DNA from: Prevotella sp. HJM029
GTDB lineage: Bacteria; Bacteroidota; Bacteroidia; Bacteroidales; Bacteroidaceae
Length of the DNA: 64,000 nt
Assembly: GCF_000599605.1 (NCBI RefSeq)
Contig: NZ_AZHT01000177.1
Coordinates: forward strand, 1 to 64,000
Direction: 5' to 3'
In this document: piece by piece, positions 31,606 through 40,808 of the stretch
Numbering within the stretch: position 1 is the stretch's first letter
How the letters are laid out: each line of letters opens with the position of its first letter
The notes under the pieces: model-generated
What the model was told of the DNA's origin: nothing
What the model saw: the letters and a program-made list of their open reading frames with translations, nothing else
Databases searched by the model: none
Translations under genes and position numbers: made by a program

Positions 31606-32862
31606 TTACTCGCCGAAAGCGGCAGCTTCGGCGGCTTCGACAATCTCCTCACGGCTTTGCTTTCGAGCGCTGATGTCGCTCAAATCGAAGTCGTCATCGG
31701 CGGTTTCGTTGGCCGATGGAGTTGTGCTGTCGGCGCGTTGATCAGCCATCTTGTTGACGTTTTCGGTCGTATCTTCTGCCGTTTTGGCTGTTTTACGAGT
31801 CCTTTTGCTAACTGGTTCGTTGGCTTTTTCGGCATCGTTGACAGGCTGTTCAGTCATGGAGACTTGCCCTTCTTCCGGCGTTTCTGTTGCCTTGTACATG
31901 GGCGAACGGCGGCGCCTCTTGCCCTTTGCAGCCGGCTTTTCGGCCGTTTGGGTGTCGTTTGCAGCAGTCTGTGCGTCATCAGCCGATGCTTCTTGCGTTG
32001 CAGGAGCCGTTGTTTCGGGTGCAGACATCATGAAACTCTCGTCAGGTTCGGTAGTGGGCACGTTCTCAACCGGTTCCTCTTCCATTTTCGTGCGGTTGGT
32101 TTTGGCTGCGAAGACGGCATCGATGAATTGAGGTTCTTTGCGCAGTTTCTCTAAGGTCAGCTTGCAAGCCATTTGCTGACTCTCCTTTTTGCTGTAGCCT
32201 TTTCCGGCACATCCCTCGAGACCTTCGATGACAATCTTATATTGGAACACAGGACTTCCACCCTGATCGGTGGTTTCTGCGATGTTCTCAAAGTTGAGGT
32301 TGACGCGGTTTTTCTGGCTCCATTCGATGAGTTTGCTTTTGAAATTCACCTCCTTATAGGCCACCTTATCGATGTTTACCAACTGTCCGAGGATGCGTTT
32401 CTGCATGAAGCGCATGCAGGCTTCATAGCCTTTGTCGAGGTAGATGGCGCCCACCAAAGCCTCGAAAGCGTTGCCTCCCATGTAGCTGTTGTGCGAAGAG
32501 CTGCGTCCATTGCTAAGCACCAAGCGGGTGATGCCCATCTCTTTGGCCAAGCGGTTGAGCGTTTCGCGCTGCACAAGTTTCGAGCGTGTGTTGGTCAGGA
32601 AGCCTTCACGCTTGCCCGGAAAGTGCCGATAGACGATGTCACCCACGATGGCATCGAGGATAGCATCGCCGAGAAATTCCAACCGTTCGTTGTTCACCGG
32701 ACGCCCTTTTGCGTTGCGCCGCATGACACTTTTGTGCATCAGTGCCAGCTTGTAGTAGCTAATATCGTGGGGATAGAAGCCCAAGATGGCGTGTAAAGAC
32801 GAATAAAGCTCCTTTTCCTTGCGGAAAGGAAGCTTTATTCTATCGATGAGATTACTCAGCAT
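31606..32862 (-). CDS. rnc: Ribonuclease III with long disordered C-terminal extension
   Basis: 418 residues; typical RNase III is 220-260. The endonuclease domain holds NERLEFLGDAILD (residues 58-70) and GNAFEALVGAIYLDKG (~130), the acidic Mg-binding residues. A dsRNA-binding domain follows (~165-245, GCAGKGYSKKESQQMACKL). The last ~165 residues are a low-complexity tail rich in Thr, Ala, Glu and Pro, with basic islands such as KGKRRRRS and SKRTRKTAK. The enzyme processes rRNA precursors and double-stranded RNA. Its start overlaps the fabF end by 11 bp, the usual acpP-fabF-rnc operon. Confidence 0.93.
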   Translation of the reverse strand: MLSNLIDRIKLPFRKEKELYSSLHAILGFYPHDISYYKLALMHKSVMRRNAKGRPVNNERLEFLGDAILDAIVGDIVYRHFPGKREGFLTNTRSKLVQRETLNRLAKEMGITRLVLSNGRSSSHNSYMGGNAFEALVGAIYLDKGYEACMRFMQKRILGQLVNIDKVAYKEVNFKSKLIEWSQKNRVNLNFENIAETTDQGGSPVFQYKIVIEGLEGCAGKGYSKKESQQMACKLTLEKLRKEPQFIDAVFAAKTNRTKMEEEPVENVPTTEPDESFMMSAPETTAPATQEASADDAQTAANDTQTAEKPAAKGKRRRRSPMYKATETPEEGQVSMTEQPVNDAEKANEPVSKRTRKTAKTAEDTTENVNKMADQRADSTTPSANETADDDFDLSDISARKQSREEIVEAAEAAAFGE

Positions 32863-34114
32863 ATTTCTTGAAAATCACGCAGCAGTTGTGCCCACCAAAG
32901 CCAAAGGTGTTGCTCAAAGCAGCACGCACTTCGCGTTTTTGTGCCTTGTTAAAGGTGAAGTTCATGTTGTAATCCAATGCTTCATCGTTGTCACCCTCTT
33001 CGTGATTGATGGTTGGTGGCACGATATCATGCTTCACACTGAGCACGCAAGCCATAGCTTCTACCGCACCTGCTGCACCGAGAAGGTGGCCGGTCATGCT
33101 CTTGGTTGAGCTGATATTGAGCTTGTAGGCATGGTCGCCAAAGACGTCTTTGATGGCCTTTGCCTCAGAAACATCGCCCACAGGCGTTGATGTTCCGTGC
33201 ACGTTGATGTAGTCGATATCGGTGGGTTGCAAGCCAGCATCCTCTAAAGCGCGCTGCATCACGAGCTTAGCTCCGAGCCCTTCTGGGTGAGAAGCGGTGA
33301 TGTGATGGGCATCAGCACTGGCACCTTCGCCTACCATTTCGGCATAAATCTTAGCACCACGAGCCTTCGCATGCTCTAACTCTTCGAGGATAAGACAGCC
33401 AGCTCCTTCGCCCATCACGAAGCCATCGCGACTCGCACTGAATGGACGGCTCGCATGTTGGGGATCATCATTGCGGGTAGAGAGGGCGTGCATGGCGTTG
33501 AATCCGCCTACACCACACTCGCAGATGGCAGCTTCTGCACCGCCACTAACAATGATATTGGCCTTGCCTAAGCGGATGAGATTAAACGCATCGGCTAAGG
33601 CATTGCTCGACGAAGCGCATGCACTTGTCGTGGTATAGTTGGGGCCATGGAAGCCATATTGAATGCTAATCTGCCCTGCAGCAATATCGGCAATCATCTT
33701 AGGAATGAAGAAAGGGTTGAACTTAGGCCCTTGATCTTCGTGCTGTCCATAATAGGTTACCTCGTCTTGGAACGTCTTGATGCCTCCAATTCCGACACCG
33801 AAAATCACACCAACACGGTCTAAGTCTTCGGTTTCTACGTCGATATTGGCATCTTTGATGCCTTGCATCGCGCTGATGATGGCCAGCTGACAATAGCGAT
33901 CCATCTTGCGCACTTCCTTACGGTCAATATAATCGGTGATGTTCAAATCCTTCACTTCGCAAGCGAATTTGGTTTTGAACTTTTCTGTATTAAACAGGGT
34001 GATGGGTGCAGCACCGCTTTTTCCGGCTACCAAATTAGCCCACATCTCTTCAGGATTGTTGCCCACAGGGGTCACAGCTCCTAAGCCTGTTACAACGACT
34101 CTTTTTAATTCCAT
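32852..34114 (-). CDS. fabF: 3-oxoacyl-ACP synthase II
   Basis: 420 residues, the KAS II condensing enzyme that elongates fatty acids with malonyl-ACP. Catalytic triad: Cys in TTSACASSSNALADA (~residue 165), His in NVHGTSTPVGDVSEA (~305) and His in SMTGHLLGAAGAVEA (~341). The N-terminus MELKRVVVTGLGAVTPVG is standard. It lies between acpP and rnc. The 123-bp gap to acpP contains a large inverted repeat. Confidence 0.97.
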   Translation of the reverse strand: MELKRVVVTGLGAVTPVGNNPEEMWANLVAGKSGAAPITLFNTEKFKTKFACEVKDLNITDYIDRKEVRKMDRYCQLAIISAMQGIKDANIDVETEDLDRVGVIFGVGIGGIKTFQDEVTYYGQHEDQGPKFNPFFIPKMIADIAAGQISIQYGFHGPNYTTTSACASSSNALADAFNLIRLGKANIIVSGGAEAAICECGVGGFNAMHALSTRNDDPQHASRPFSASRDGFVMGEGAGCLILEELEHAKARGAKIYAEMVGEGASADAHHITASHPEGLGAKLVMQRALEDAGLQPTDIDYINVHGTSTPVGDVSEAKAIKDVFGDHAYKLNISSTKSMTGHLLGAAGAVEAMACVLSVKHDIVPPTINHEEGDNDEALDYNMNFTFNKAQKREVRAALSNTFGFGGHNCCVIFKKYAE

Positions 34115-34130
34115 GTGCAGTATAAAATAT

Positions 34131-34203
34131 GATTAGGGATTAGGGATCAGTAATTGGAGATCCACTTGCGCGGCTACCAATCCTTAATCACTAACCCCTA
34201 ATC
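34131..34203. repeat. 27-bp imperfect inverted repeat between acpP and fabF
   Basis: Left arm 34131-34157 (GATTAGGGATTAGGGATCAG...) and right arm 34177-34203 (...CACTAACCCCTAATC) match at 21 of 27 positions around a 19-nt loop. In the acpP-fabF transcript this forms a long hairpin without a T-tract. It may stabilise or partly terminate the abundant acpP message. Confidence 0.6.
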
Positions 34204-34237
34204 GTATGGTTTGCAAAATAAAGCTTTTGCTATGCGA

Positions 34238-34474
34238 TTACTTTGCGTTTTCTTCGATGTACTTAATAGCGTCACCAACGGTCTGGATGGTTTCTGCTTT
34301 GTCATCGGGAATAGAGATACCAAACTCTTTTTCGAACTCCATAATCAATTCTACAGTGTCCAAAGAATCAGCACCTAAATCGTTAGTGAAACTTGCTTCG
34401 GGCTTTACTTCAGCCTCGTCAACACCAAGTTTGTCTACGATAATCGCCTTTACCTTGCTTTCAATTTCTGACAT
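34238..34474 (-). CDS. acpP: Acyl carrier protein
   Basis: 78 residues. [20 protein letters not shown] is followed by the phosphopantetheine site [17 protein letters not shown], where the Ser of DSL carries the prosthetic group. Small and acidic, as usual. I chose the Met at 34474; an in-frame Met at 34558 would add 28 hydrophobic residues that no ACP has. First gene of acpP-fabF-rnc. Confidence 0.97.
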   Translation of the reverse strand: MSEIESKVKAIIVDKLGVDEAEVKPEASFTNDLGADSLDTVELIMEFEKEFGISIPDDKAETIQTVGDAIKYIEENAK

Positions 34475-34798
34475 AATTGTTACTTTTAAAATGTTTAATA
34501 AATAATTCCCTAATAAAAAACTGGGTGCAAAGGAACACATTAATTTTTGAATTCGCAAATATTTCTATCAAAAAAGCACCCTCTTTTGCACAAACACCCC
34601 TATGTTGTGCAGGTTTTTTGTCGCCTTTTCACGATTTTTCGTCAAAAAAGTAACTGACTTTTTATTTGGAAATGCAAAATCTTGCTGACAAATTATATTA
34701 TTCTAAGTTTTTTAGTAAATTTGCAAAAGCGTTGACTTTGAAACCAATGTTGGCGATAAAAGACATTATTATATATAACGACATAACACGAAAGCAGA
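34475..34798. other. Divergent intergenic region acpP/dsbD
   Basis: About 320 AT-rich bp holding the dsbD promoter and presumably the acpP promoter, for which I see only weak matches. No gene or repeat. Confidence 0.5.
34716..34723 (+). promoter_or_regulatory. -7 promoter box for dsbD
   Basis: TAAATTTG, matching TAnnTTTG, 75 bp before the start codon. Confidence 0.55.
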
Positions 34799-36916
34799 AT
34801 GAAAAAATTATGTGCAATGGGTTTGATGCTCCTTGTTAGCATCTTGGTTCAAGCCCAAATACAGACCCCAGTGAAGTTCTCTGTGCAGTTAAAAGCCGGG
34901 AAAACCGCCGAAGCAGAGTTGGTGTTTACGGGAAAGATTGCTGCCGGTTGGCACGTCTATTCAACCAATTTGCCCAGCGATGGCCCCATTTCGGCTACCT
35001 TTCATGCCGATAAGCTCGACGGCGTAGAGCTTGTTGGCAAGCTCACACCACGTGGAAAGGAAATTAAAAATTTCGACAAGGTGTTTGAAATGCAGCTGCG
35101 TTATTTCGAAAATAGCGTGCAGTTTGTGCAGAAAATACGCTTCACCAAACCGCAATATGTGTTGAAAGCCTATTTAGAATATGGTGCTTGCAACGACCAA
35201 AGCTGCTTGCCACCCACGCAAGTTGAAGTGCATGAGCAAGGCAAAAGTCCGGCTTTCGTAGCAAAAAAAAACGCTGAGCCCGACCAAACGGCTGCTGTAG
35301 CTGCGGCGAAGGTGGGCGAAAAAGGAGGCGATGGCGCGCAGATGGGCATAGATGCAGCTGCATTAACGTCTGCCACGGAGGCTAATCCAGCCCAGCAAAC
35401 CGCAACCGATAGTTTGGCAAATGTGGCTGTTGATGAGGCAAAGGCACTTTCGGCGGGCGACAAAGCCACGCTGTGGAAGCCTGTTGTTGACGTGCTTCAG
35501 CAGCAAAACGGCACCGATGCGAGCGACAGTCAGAGCTGGGGTTACATCTTTTTGATGGGGTTCTTGGGTGGCCTGTTGGCGCTTTTTACGCCCTGTGTGT
35601 GGCCCATCATCCCCATGACGGTGAGCTTTTTCCTGAAACGGGCGAAGGATAACCGGCGCAAAGGCATTCAAGATGCCCTCACCTATGGTGCCTCTATCGT
35701 GGTTATCTATTTGGCTTTGGGGCTCATCGTCACGCGTCTTTTCGGTGCTTCGGCCTTGAATGCCCTCTCTACGAGTGCCCTCTTCAACGTCTTTTTCTTC
35801 TTGATGCTCGTGGTGTTTGCCGTGAGTTTCTTCGGTTGGTTTGAGATTCGTCTTCCCGATAAATGGGGTAATGCGGTCGATACGAAAGCCTCTTCCACCA
35901 CAGGCCTGCTTTCAATCTTCCTCATGGCCTTCACATTGGCCTTGGTAAGTTTCTCGTGTACGGGTCCCATCATCGGCTTTTTGTTGGTCGCTTCGGCCAC
36001 TTCGGGCTCGCTGATTGGCCCTGCTGTGGGCATGTTTGGCTTTGCATTGGCGTTGGCTTTGCCGTTTACGCTCTTTGCAATGTTCCCCAGTTGGCTCAAG
36101 AGCGCACCCAAATCGGGGTCGTGGATGAACACCATCAAGATTGTTCTTGGCTTCATCGAATTGGCGTTCTCGCTGAAGTTCCTCAGCGTTGCCGACTTAG
36201 CTTATGGCTGGCACATCTTAGATCGTGAGGTGTTCCTGTCGCTTTGGATTGTGATTTTCGCCGCTTTGGGGCTCTATCTCATTGGCAAACTGAAGTTTCA
36301 GAGCGATGCCATCGGGGGCGAAATCGATAAACCCATGCCCGTGCCCTGCATCATGTTGGGATTGTGTTCGTTGGCCTTTGCCATCTATTTGGTGCCCGGT
36401 TTGTGGGGCGCACCCAACAAAGCCGTGAGCGCTTTCGCACCACCTATGAGCACACAGGATTTTAATTTGAACACCAAAGAGGTGCGTGCCACCTATCATG
36501 ACTATGAGGCGGGTATGGCAGCTGCTGCAAAAGCTGGCAAACCGGCATTGCTTGACTTCACCGGTTTCGGCTGTGTGAACTGTCGAAAGATGGAAGCTGC
36601 CGTGTGGACCGACCCCACTGTGGCCAAGACTTTGCAAGAGGATTACGTGCTCATCTCGCTCTTTGTCGACGATAAGACCCCGCTCCCGCAGACCATGACA
36701 GTGCAAGAAAACGGGCAGACGCACACGCTGCGCACCGTGGGTGATAAGTGGAGCTATCTGCAACGCAGCAAGTTTGGCGCCAATGCCCAACCGTTCTATG
36801 TGCCCGTCAACAATGAAGGGCGTCCATTGGTGGGCAGCTATGCTTATAAAGAAGATGTGAAAGCCTATTTAGACTTCTTGCAACGCGGTCTTGAGGCCTA
36901 TCGCAAACAGCCATAA
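34799..36916 (+). CDS. dsbD: Thiol:disulfide interchange protein DsbD
   Basis: 705 residues. Signal peptide (MKKLCAMGLMLLVSILVQAQ), then an N-terminal DsbD-alpha-like domain (30-140, with CNDQSC). A low-complexity Ala-rich linker (150-235) follows, then an eight-helix CcdA-like membrane domain (~245-540) with the paired cysteines in FTPCVWPIIPMTVSF and SFSCTGPIIG. The C-terminal thioredoxin domain has GFGCVNCRKME (~580). It carries electrons from cytoplasmic thioredoxin across the inner membrane to reduce periplasmic disulfides. 11 bp before the cysteine-desulfidase-like gene, so likely co-transcribed. Confidence 0.93.
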   Translation: MKKLCAMGLMLLVSILVQAQIQTPVKFSVQLKAGKTAEAELVFTGKIAAGWHVYSTNLPSDGPISATFHADKLDGVELVGKLTPRGKEIKNFDKVFEMQLRYFENSVQFVQKIRFTKPQYVLKAYLEYGACNDQSCLPPTQVEVHEQGKSPAFVAKKNAEPDQTAAVAAAKVGEKGGDGAQMGIDAAALTSATEANPAQQTATDSLANVAVDEAKALSAGDKATLWKPVVDVLQQQNGTDASDSQSWGYIFLMGFLGGLLALFTPCVWPIIPMTVSFFLKRAKDNRRKGIQDALTYGASIVVIYLALGLIVTRLFGASALNALSTSALFNVFFFLMLVVFAVSFFGWFEIRLPDKWGNAVDTKASSTTGLLSIFLMAFTLALVSFSCTGPIIGFLLVASATSGSLIGPAVGMFGFALALALPFTLFAMFPSWLKSAPKSGSWMNTIKIVLGFIELAFSLKFLSVADLAYGWHILDREVFLSLWIVIFAALGLYLIGKLKFQSDAIGGEIDKPMPVPCIMLGLCSLAFAIYLVPGLWGAPNKAVSAFAPPMSTQDFNLNTKEVRATYHDYEAGMAAAAKAGKPALLDFTGFGCVNCRKMEAAVWTDPTVAKTLQEDYVLISLFVDDKTPLPQTMTVQENGQTHTLRTVGDKWSYLQRSKFGANAQPFYVPVNNEGRPLVGSYAYKEDVKAYLDFLQRGLEAYRKQP

Positions 36917-36927
36917 AACGTACGAAA

Positions 36928-38220
36928 ATGCTTGACAAAACCATACGCCAGCAACTGCTTTCGCTCATCCAACGCGAGGTAGTGCCTGCGGTTGGGTGCA
37001 CCGAACCCATGGCTGTTGCGCTCTGTACGGCGCGCGCTACCGAACTTTTGGGCTGTCGTCCCGAGAAGATTGAGGTGCTTTTGAGTGCCAACATCCTCAA
37101 AAACGCCATGGGAGTGGGCATTCCCGGCACGGGCATGATAGGTCTTCCCATTGCCATTGCCTTAGGGGCTACCATCGGAAAGAGCGCCTATCAGTTAGAA
37201 GTGCTGAAGGATTTGACGCCCGAAAGCCTGTCTGAAGGTAAACAATATTTGGAGGAAGTGTGTCTCAACATCAAGCTCAAGGAGGATTGTTGCGACAAAC
37301 TTTATGTGGAAGTGGCGTGCCAAAAGGGCGACAAGCAGGCCACAGCCATCATTCAACGCGCCCACACCAACTTTGTTTATGAGGCCGTTGGTGGCAAGGT
37401 GATGCTCGATAAGCGCATGAAAGGCGGTGAGGAAGAAGGAAATGACGATATAGAACTGAATATGAAGTTGGTGTGGGATTTTGCCACAACAACCCCCATC
37501 GACGAGCTGTCGTTCATTCTTCAAACCAAGGAATACAACCTGAAGGCGGCGCGCGAGAGCCGAAAAGGCAACTATGGTCATTGTTTAGGCAAGACGATGG
37601 ACCGTCCGTTGAGCCACGGCATCTTTGGCAACAGCATCTTTTCGCACATCATTTCGGCCACCGCTTCGGCCTGTGATGCGCGCATGGGCGGTGCTTTAAT
37701 CCCTGTGATGAGCAATTCGGGCTCGGGCAACCAAGGCATCTGCGCCACCAATCCCGTGGCTGTTTATGCCGAAGAGAACGAGAACACCGAGGAAGAACTC
37801 ACGCGAGCGCTCATCTTGAGCCACCTCACGGCCATCTATATCAAGCAAAGTCTCGGCAAGCTCAGTGCCCTTTGTGGGTGCGTGGTGGCCAGCATCGGCA
37901 GCAGTTGTGGCATCACCTATCTCATGGGCGGCGATTATTCGGACGTGTGTCATGCGGTAAAAAATATGATAGCCAACCTCACTGGCATGATTTGTGATGG
38001 GGCAAAGCCCAGTTGTTCGCTGAAGATTTGTTCGGGAGTGAGCACTGCTTTGCTCAGCGCTTTGCTGGCACGCGAGGGACGATGTGTCACGTCGGCCGAA
38101 GGAATCATTGACGATTGTGTGGATCAGAGCATCCACAACCTCACGAGCATCGGCAAAGAAGCCATGTGTGCCACCGACGATATGGTGCTGAAAATCATGA
38201 CGCAAAAGCAATCGTGCTAA
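36928..38220 (+). CDS. L-cysteine desulfidase family protein (UPF0597)
   Basis: 430 residues of the UPF0597/CdsB family, related to the serine dehydratase alpha chain. The N-terminal VVPAVGCTEPMAVALCTA carries the conserved Cys; GMIGLPIAIALGATIGK, MSNSGSGNQGICATNPVAVY and GGDYSDVCHAVKNMIANLTGMICDGAKPSC hold the presumed Fe-S cysteines. Members release sulfide, ammonia and pyruvate from L-cysteine. Coupling with DsbD suggests a link to thiol homeostasis (inference). Confidence 0.88.
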   Translation: MLDKTIRQQLLSLIQREVVPAVGCTEPMAVALCTARATELLGCRPEKIEVLLSANILKNAMGVGIPGTGMIGLPIAIALGATIGKSAYQLEVLKDLTPESLSEGKQYLEEVCLNIKLKEDCCDKLYVEVACQKGDKQATAIIQRAHTNFVYEAVGGKVMLDKRMKGGEEEGNDDIELNMKLVWDFATTTPIDELSFILQTKEYNLKAARESRKGNYGHCLGKTMDRPLSHGIFGNSIFSHIISATASACDARMGGALIPVMSNSGSGNQGICATNPVAVYAEENENTEEELTRALILSHLTAIYIKQSLGKLSALCGCVVASIGSSCGITYLMGGDYSDVCHAVKNMIANLTGMICDGAKPSCSLKICSGVSTALLSALLAREGRCVTSAEGIIDDCVDQSIHNLTSIGKEAMCATDDMVLKIMTQKQSC

Positions 38221-38516
38221 CGACATTGCTCTCGTTTTGCAACACTATCTGCGCCGTTTGTCCATGCCCTTTGCAGCGAGTGTCTTTGAAGGTAACGCAG
38301 CCAGACAGTTTCTTTTGCAGCGAGTGTCTTTGAAAGTAACGCCACGGGGCGATGCCCTTAGTGAACCATCGCTATGCATTCCTGCCCCAATCTCTTTCCC
38401 TTTGCGTGCTAAAATGGTGCAGATTGCGGGGTAAAAGCATGCAGTTATCCTCTATTCTTTGCACAGGAAAATCAAAATAAGAGCACTTTCTATTTTGATA
38501 TATCGCAGAAAACGTT
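38221..38516. other. Intergenic region with a 28-bp direct repeat
   Basis: TTGCAGCGAGTGTCTTTGAA plus RGTAACGC occurs at 38271-38298 and 38315-38342 (44-bp period), one mismatch apart. No gene or terminator is evident in this ~300-bp stretch. Confidence 0.6.
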
Positions 38517-38524
38517 TATATTTG
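38517..38524 (+). promoter_or_regulatory. -7 promoter box for the 78-residue/DUF2335 pair
   Basis: TATATTTG with TTG at 38495-38497 about 19 bp upstream; the start follows 34 bp downstream. Confidence 0.6.
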
Positions 38525-38558
38525 TAGCGTGTTTATCACAATCACATAATTTTTCTGT

Positions 38559-38795
38559 ATGAAAGATTTACGGCAAACAAGTCACAAACGCACATCTACA
38601 TCGGTGCTATTTTCGCAGCGGCCGACGTTGAAGACAGGCATTCTTTCGGCATTAGGCCTGATGCCGAGACAGCGTTTTGCAGATTATTTAAAGGGCAATG
38701 ATATAGACGATTTTCGGCGAGATGCAAGTATGATTGCCGAAGATATGAATAAGGTCATCAACGATTTAACTCATGGACGAAAAAGAACGCGATGA
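38559..38795 (+). CDS. Small hypothetical protein upstream of DUF2335 gene
   Basis: 78 residues, basic, no signal peptide or membrane segment. The N-terminus is Ser/Thr/Lys-rich. The middle, GILSALGLMPRQRFADYLKG, and the helical tail, DASMIAEDMNKVINDL, look conserved-type but match no named family that I know. It has its own promoter at 38517 and overlaps the next gene by 23 bp, so the two are translationally coupled and likely act together. Confidence 0.65.
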   Translation: MKDLRQTSHKRTSTSVLFSQRPTLKTGILSALGLMPRQRFADYLKGNDIDDFRRDASMIAEDMNKVINDLTHGRKRTR

Positions 38796-39270
38796 AATGA
38801 ACAGCCTCCTTGCTGTTGCCGACGATGAGGAAGAGGCCGAAGAGGTAATAGATGTGAATGAAGTGCTCGCCAAGCTTGCCCCTGAACAGCGCACTATCAT
38901 CATCAAAGCGTTCATGGCAATGAAGTCTGAACGATCATTTCGCGGGCCACTTCCTGCGCCAGAAGACTTTAAAGCCTATGGCGAAGTGATAGAAAATGCG
39001 CCGGAACGCATTCTGTCGATGACTGAACAGCAGGTGAAACACCGTATCAATACCGAAGATAGCATTGTGAAAAGTGGACTGGCTGAAAGCCGAAGAGGGC
39101 AGTGGATGGGCTATTCTATTGTATTGGTGTTGATTCTCCTTGCTGCACTTTTGGCTATGAAGGGGCACGATTGGGTGGCCGGAGCTATGATGACCGCAGC
39201 GATAGGCTTAGCTGTAATCTTTGTGTTGCGGCAAAACCCACATAAAGAAGAGCGAGAAAGGGATTCTTGA
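38773..39270 (+). CDS. DUF2335 membrane protein
   Basis: 165 residues. An acidic N-terminus (DDEEEAEEVIDVNEV) is followed by the DUF2335 signature RSFRGPLPAPEDFKAYGEVI and ERILSMTEQQVKHRI, then two C-terminal membrane helices (YSIVLVLILLAALLAM and AGAMMTAAIGLAVIFVL). DUF2335 proteins are small two-helix proteins often found on mobile elements; their role is unknown and some resemble holins in layout. Coupled to the upstream 78-residue gene by a 23-bp overlap. Confidence 0.8.
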   Translation: MDEKERDEMNSLLAVADDEEEAEEVIDVNEVLAKLAPEQRTIIIKAFMAMKSERSFRGPLPAPEDFKAYGEVIENAPERILSMTEQQVKHRINTEDSIVKSGLAESRRGQWMGYSIVLVLILLAALLAMKGHDWVAGAMMTAAIGLAVIFVLRQNPHKEERERDS

Positions 39271-39460
39271 TGCTCATGAAATCGATGATTGGAGTAGATG
39301 CTTTCAGCGCTTTCTTTTATTGTCTTACATTGCCCTATTGTGGCGTTCTGTTTAGCCTTTTCGGTCTTTCTAAACATCTCCTGCACCCTTTTGCGCAAAG
39401 AAAACGGCAGTTTTGTCTTTCTCCCCAAGCATTTTTATCTCCATTCTCCACAAAATATTG

Positions 39461-39468
39461 TACCTTTG
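39461..39468 (+). promoter_or_regulatory. -7 promoter box for tRNA-Arg
   Basis: TACCTTTG, matching TAnnTTTG, about 85 bp before the mature tRNA 5' end. The preceding ~190 bp after the DUF2335 gene show no gene. Confidence 0.5.
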
Positions 39469-39553
39469 CAGGGCGTAGTTGCAGCGGCACGCCTCAGCGA
39501 TTACCGGCCAGTGGGTGGTGGTGTGCGCGCTGTTTCACTGCGATGGTTATAAA

Positions 39554-39625
39554 GGTCTCATAGTTCAATGGATAGAACAAGTCTCTCCTAAAGATTAGAT
39601 CCGAGTTCGATTCTCGGTGAGACCA
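39554..39625 (+). tRNA. tRNA-Arg(CCT)
   Basis: 72-nt cloverleaf: acceptor GGTCTCA/TGAGACC with discriminator A; D arm GTTC...GAAC; anticodon stem AGTCT/AGATT with loop CTCCTAA, anticodon CCT reading AGG; T arm CCGAG TTCGATT CTCGG. The 3' CCA is not encoded. Confidence 0.93.
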
Positions 39626-39671
39626 CATCCTTTTTCTTTTATTTCTTGACGCTACAGCTCTCGCTTATGGT

Positions 39672-40808
39672 TTATTTCATTTTGGCTTTTCGCGCCATTT
39701 CAAATAAACTTTGGGGCAGATGGCAGTAGCCGGTGGGGTTTTTGTCGAGATAATCTTGATGGTAGTCTTCGGCGGGATAGAAGTTTTTTAGGGGTGAAAC
39801 CTCCACTTCCAAGGGCTTGTTGAAGTGTTTTTGCTGTTCGTGCATCATCGCTTCGATGAGGGGTAAATCGGCTTTGTCGGTGTAATAAATGCCTGTGCGG
39901 TATTGTGTGCCGCGGTCATTGCCTTGCCGATTGAGCGAGGTGGGGTCGATGGCCTTGAAATAAAGGTCGAGCAGGAAGGGCAGACTGACCATCGAAGGGT
40001 CGTATTCCACCTCAACGGTCTCGGCAAATCCGGTTTTGTCGGTGCACACTTCTTCGTAGTTAGGATGCGCTTTGTGTCCGTTGGCATAGCCCACTTGCGT
40101 GGCTTTTACGCCTTGAATCTGTTTGAAGAAATGCTCTGTCCCCCAGAAACATCCGCCTGCAAGATAGATGGTTCGCAAGGGATGGAGCAGCTTGAGATAG
40201 GCACCATAGCCCGCTTTTGCCATCTCTTGCTCGGGGATGAAGCGCAAAGCGCCGCTGTTGATGCAATAACGTTGTCCGCCTTTTTCGCGTGGTCCATCGT
40301 TGAAAACATGTCCCAAATGGGCGTCACCCAACTTGCTTCTCACCTCGGTGCGCGTCATGCCATGCGACAAATCAGTGTGCTCGGCAATCAGATCGTTGCT
40401 GATGGGACGCGAAAAGGCGGGCCAACCGCAGCCCGAATCATATTTGTCGGACGAGAGAAACAGCGGCTGTCCGGTGGTGATGTCGACATAGATGCCCGGC
40501 CGAAACTCGTGGTCGTAGGCATTGGTAAAGGGATGTTCGGTGGCCGCCTGCTGCGTAATGGCATATTGTTCGGCGGTGAGCATCTTGCGCAACGTGGCAT
40601 CGTCGCGCTTGATGTATTGGTTGGTATCGTTGATTTCCATACGTTTGATATTGTTTACTACGTTGTTTTGCCCGTTGCTGTTGCAGGCAGAAAGGAGCAG
40701 GATGCCCCATAGAAGGAGGTGAAATGTTGTCCTCGCCGCGCAAAAGTTAGCGTGATGACACTTGTTCTTCTTCCCTTGTTGCAGAGAGATAAAAGCGTTT
40801 TGTCTCAT
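39672..40808 (-). CDS. Bifunctional methionine sulfoxide reductase MsrB-MsrA, probable lipoprotein
   Basis: 378 residues from the Met at 40808. A hydrophobic segment ending in the lipobox LLLSAC suggests envelope anchoring, although its positively charged n-region is unusually long (~28 residues). The MsrB domain comes first ([31 protein letters not shown], resolving Cys in [11 protein letters not shown]), then MsrA ([19 protein letters not shown]). Together they repair both epimers of methionine sulfoxide, probably in oxidised envelope proteins. An in-frame Met at 40856 is an alternative start. The MsrB-then-MsrA order is less common than MsrA-MsrB. Confidence 0.88.
   Translation of the reverse strand: MRQNAFISLQQGKKNKCHHANFCAARTTFHLLLWGILLLSACNSNGQNNVVNNIKRMEINDTNQYIKRDDATLRKMLTAEQYAITQQAATEHPFTNAYDHEFRPGIYVDITTGQPLFLSSDKYDSGCGWPAFSRPISNDLIAEHTDLSHGMTRTEVRSKLGDAHLGHVFNDGPREKGGQRYCINSGALRFIPEQEMAKAGYGAYLKLLHPLRTIYLAGGCFWGTEHFFKQIQGVKATQVGYANGHKAHPNYEEVCTDKTGFAETVEVEYDPSMVSLPFLLDLYFKAIDPTSLNRQGNDRGTQYRTGIYYTDKADLPLIEAMMHEQQKHFNKPLEVEVSPLKNFYPAEDYHQDYLDKNPTGYCHLPQSLFEMARKAKMK

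Noticed and set aside
39267-39563. 98-codon frame between the DUF2335 gene and tRNA-Arg
   Set aside because: Runs through the tRNA promoter region and shows no protein-like pattern.
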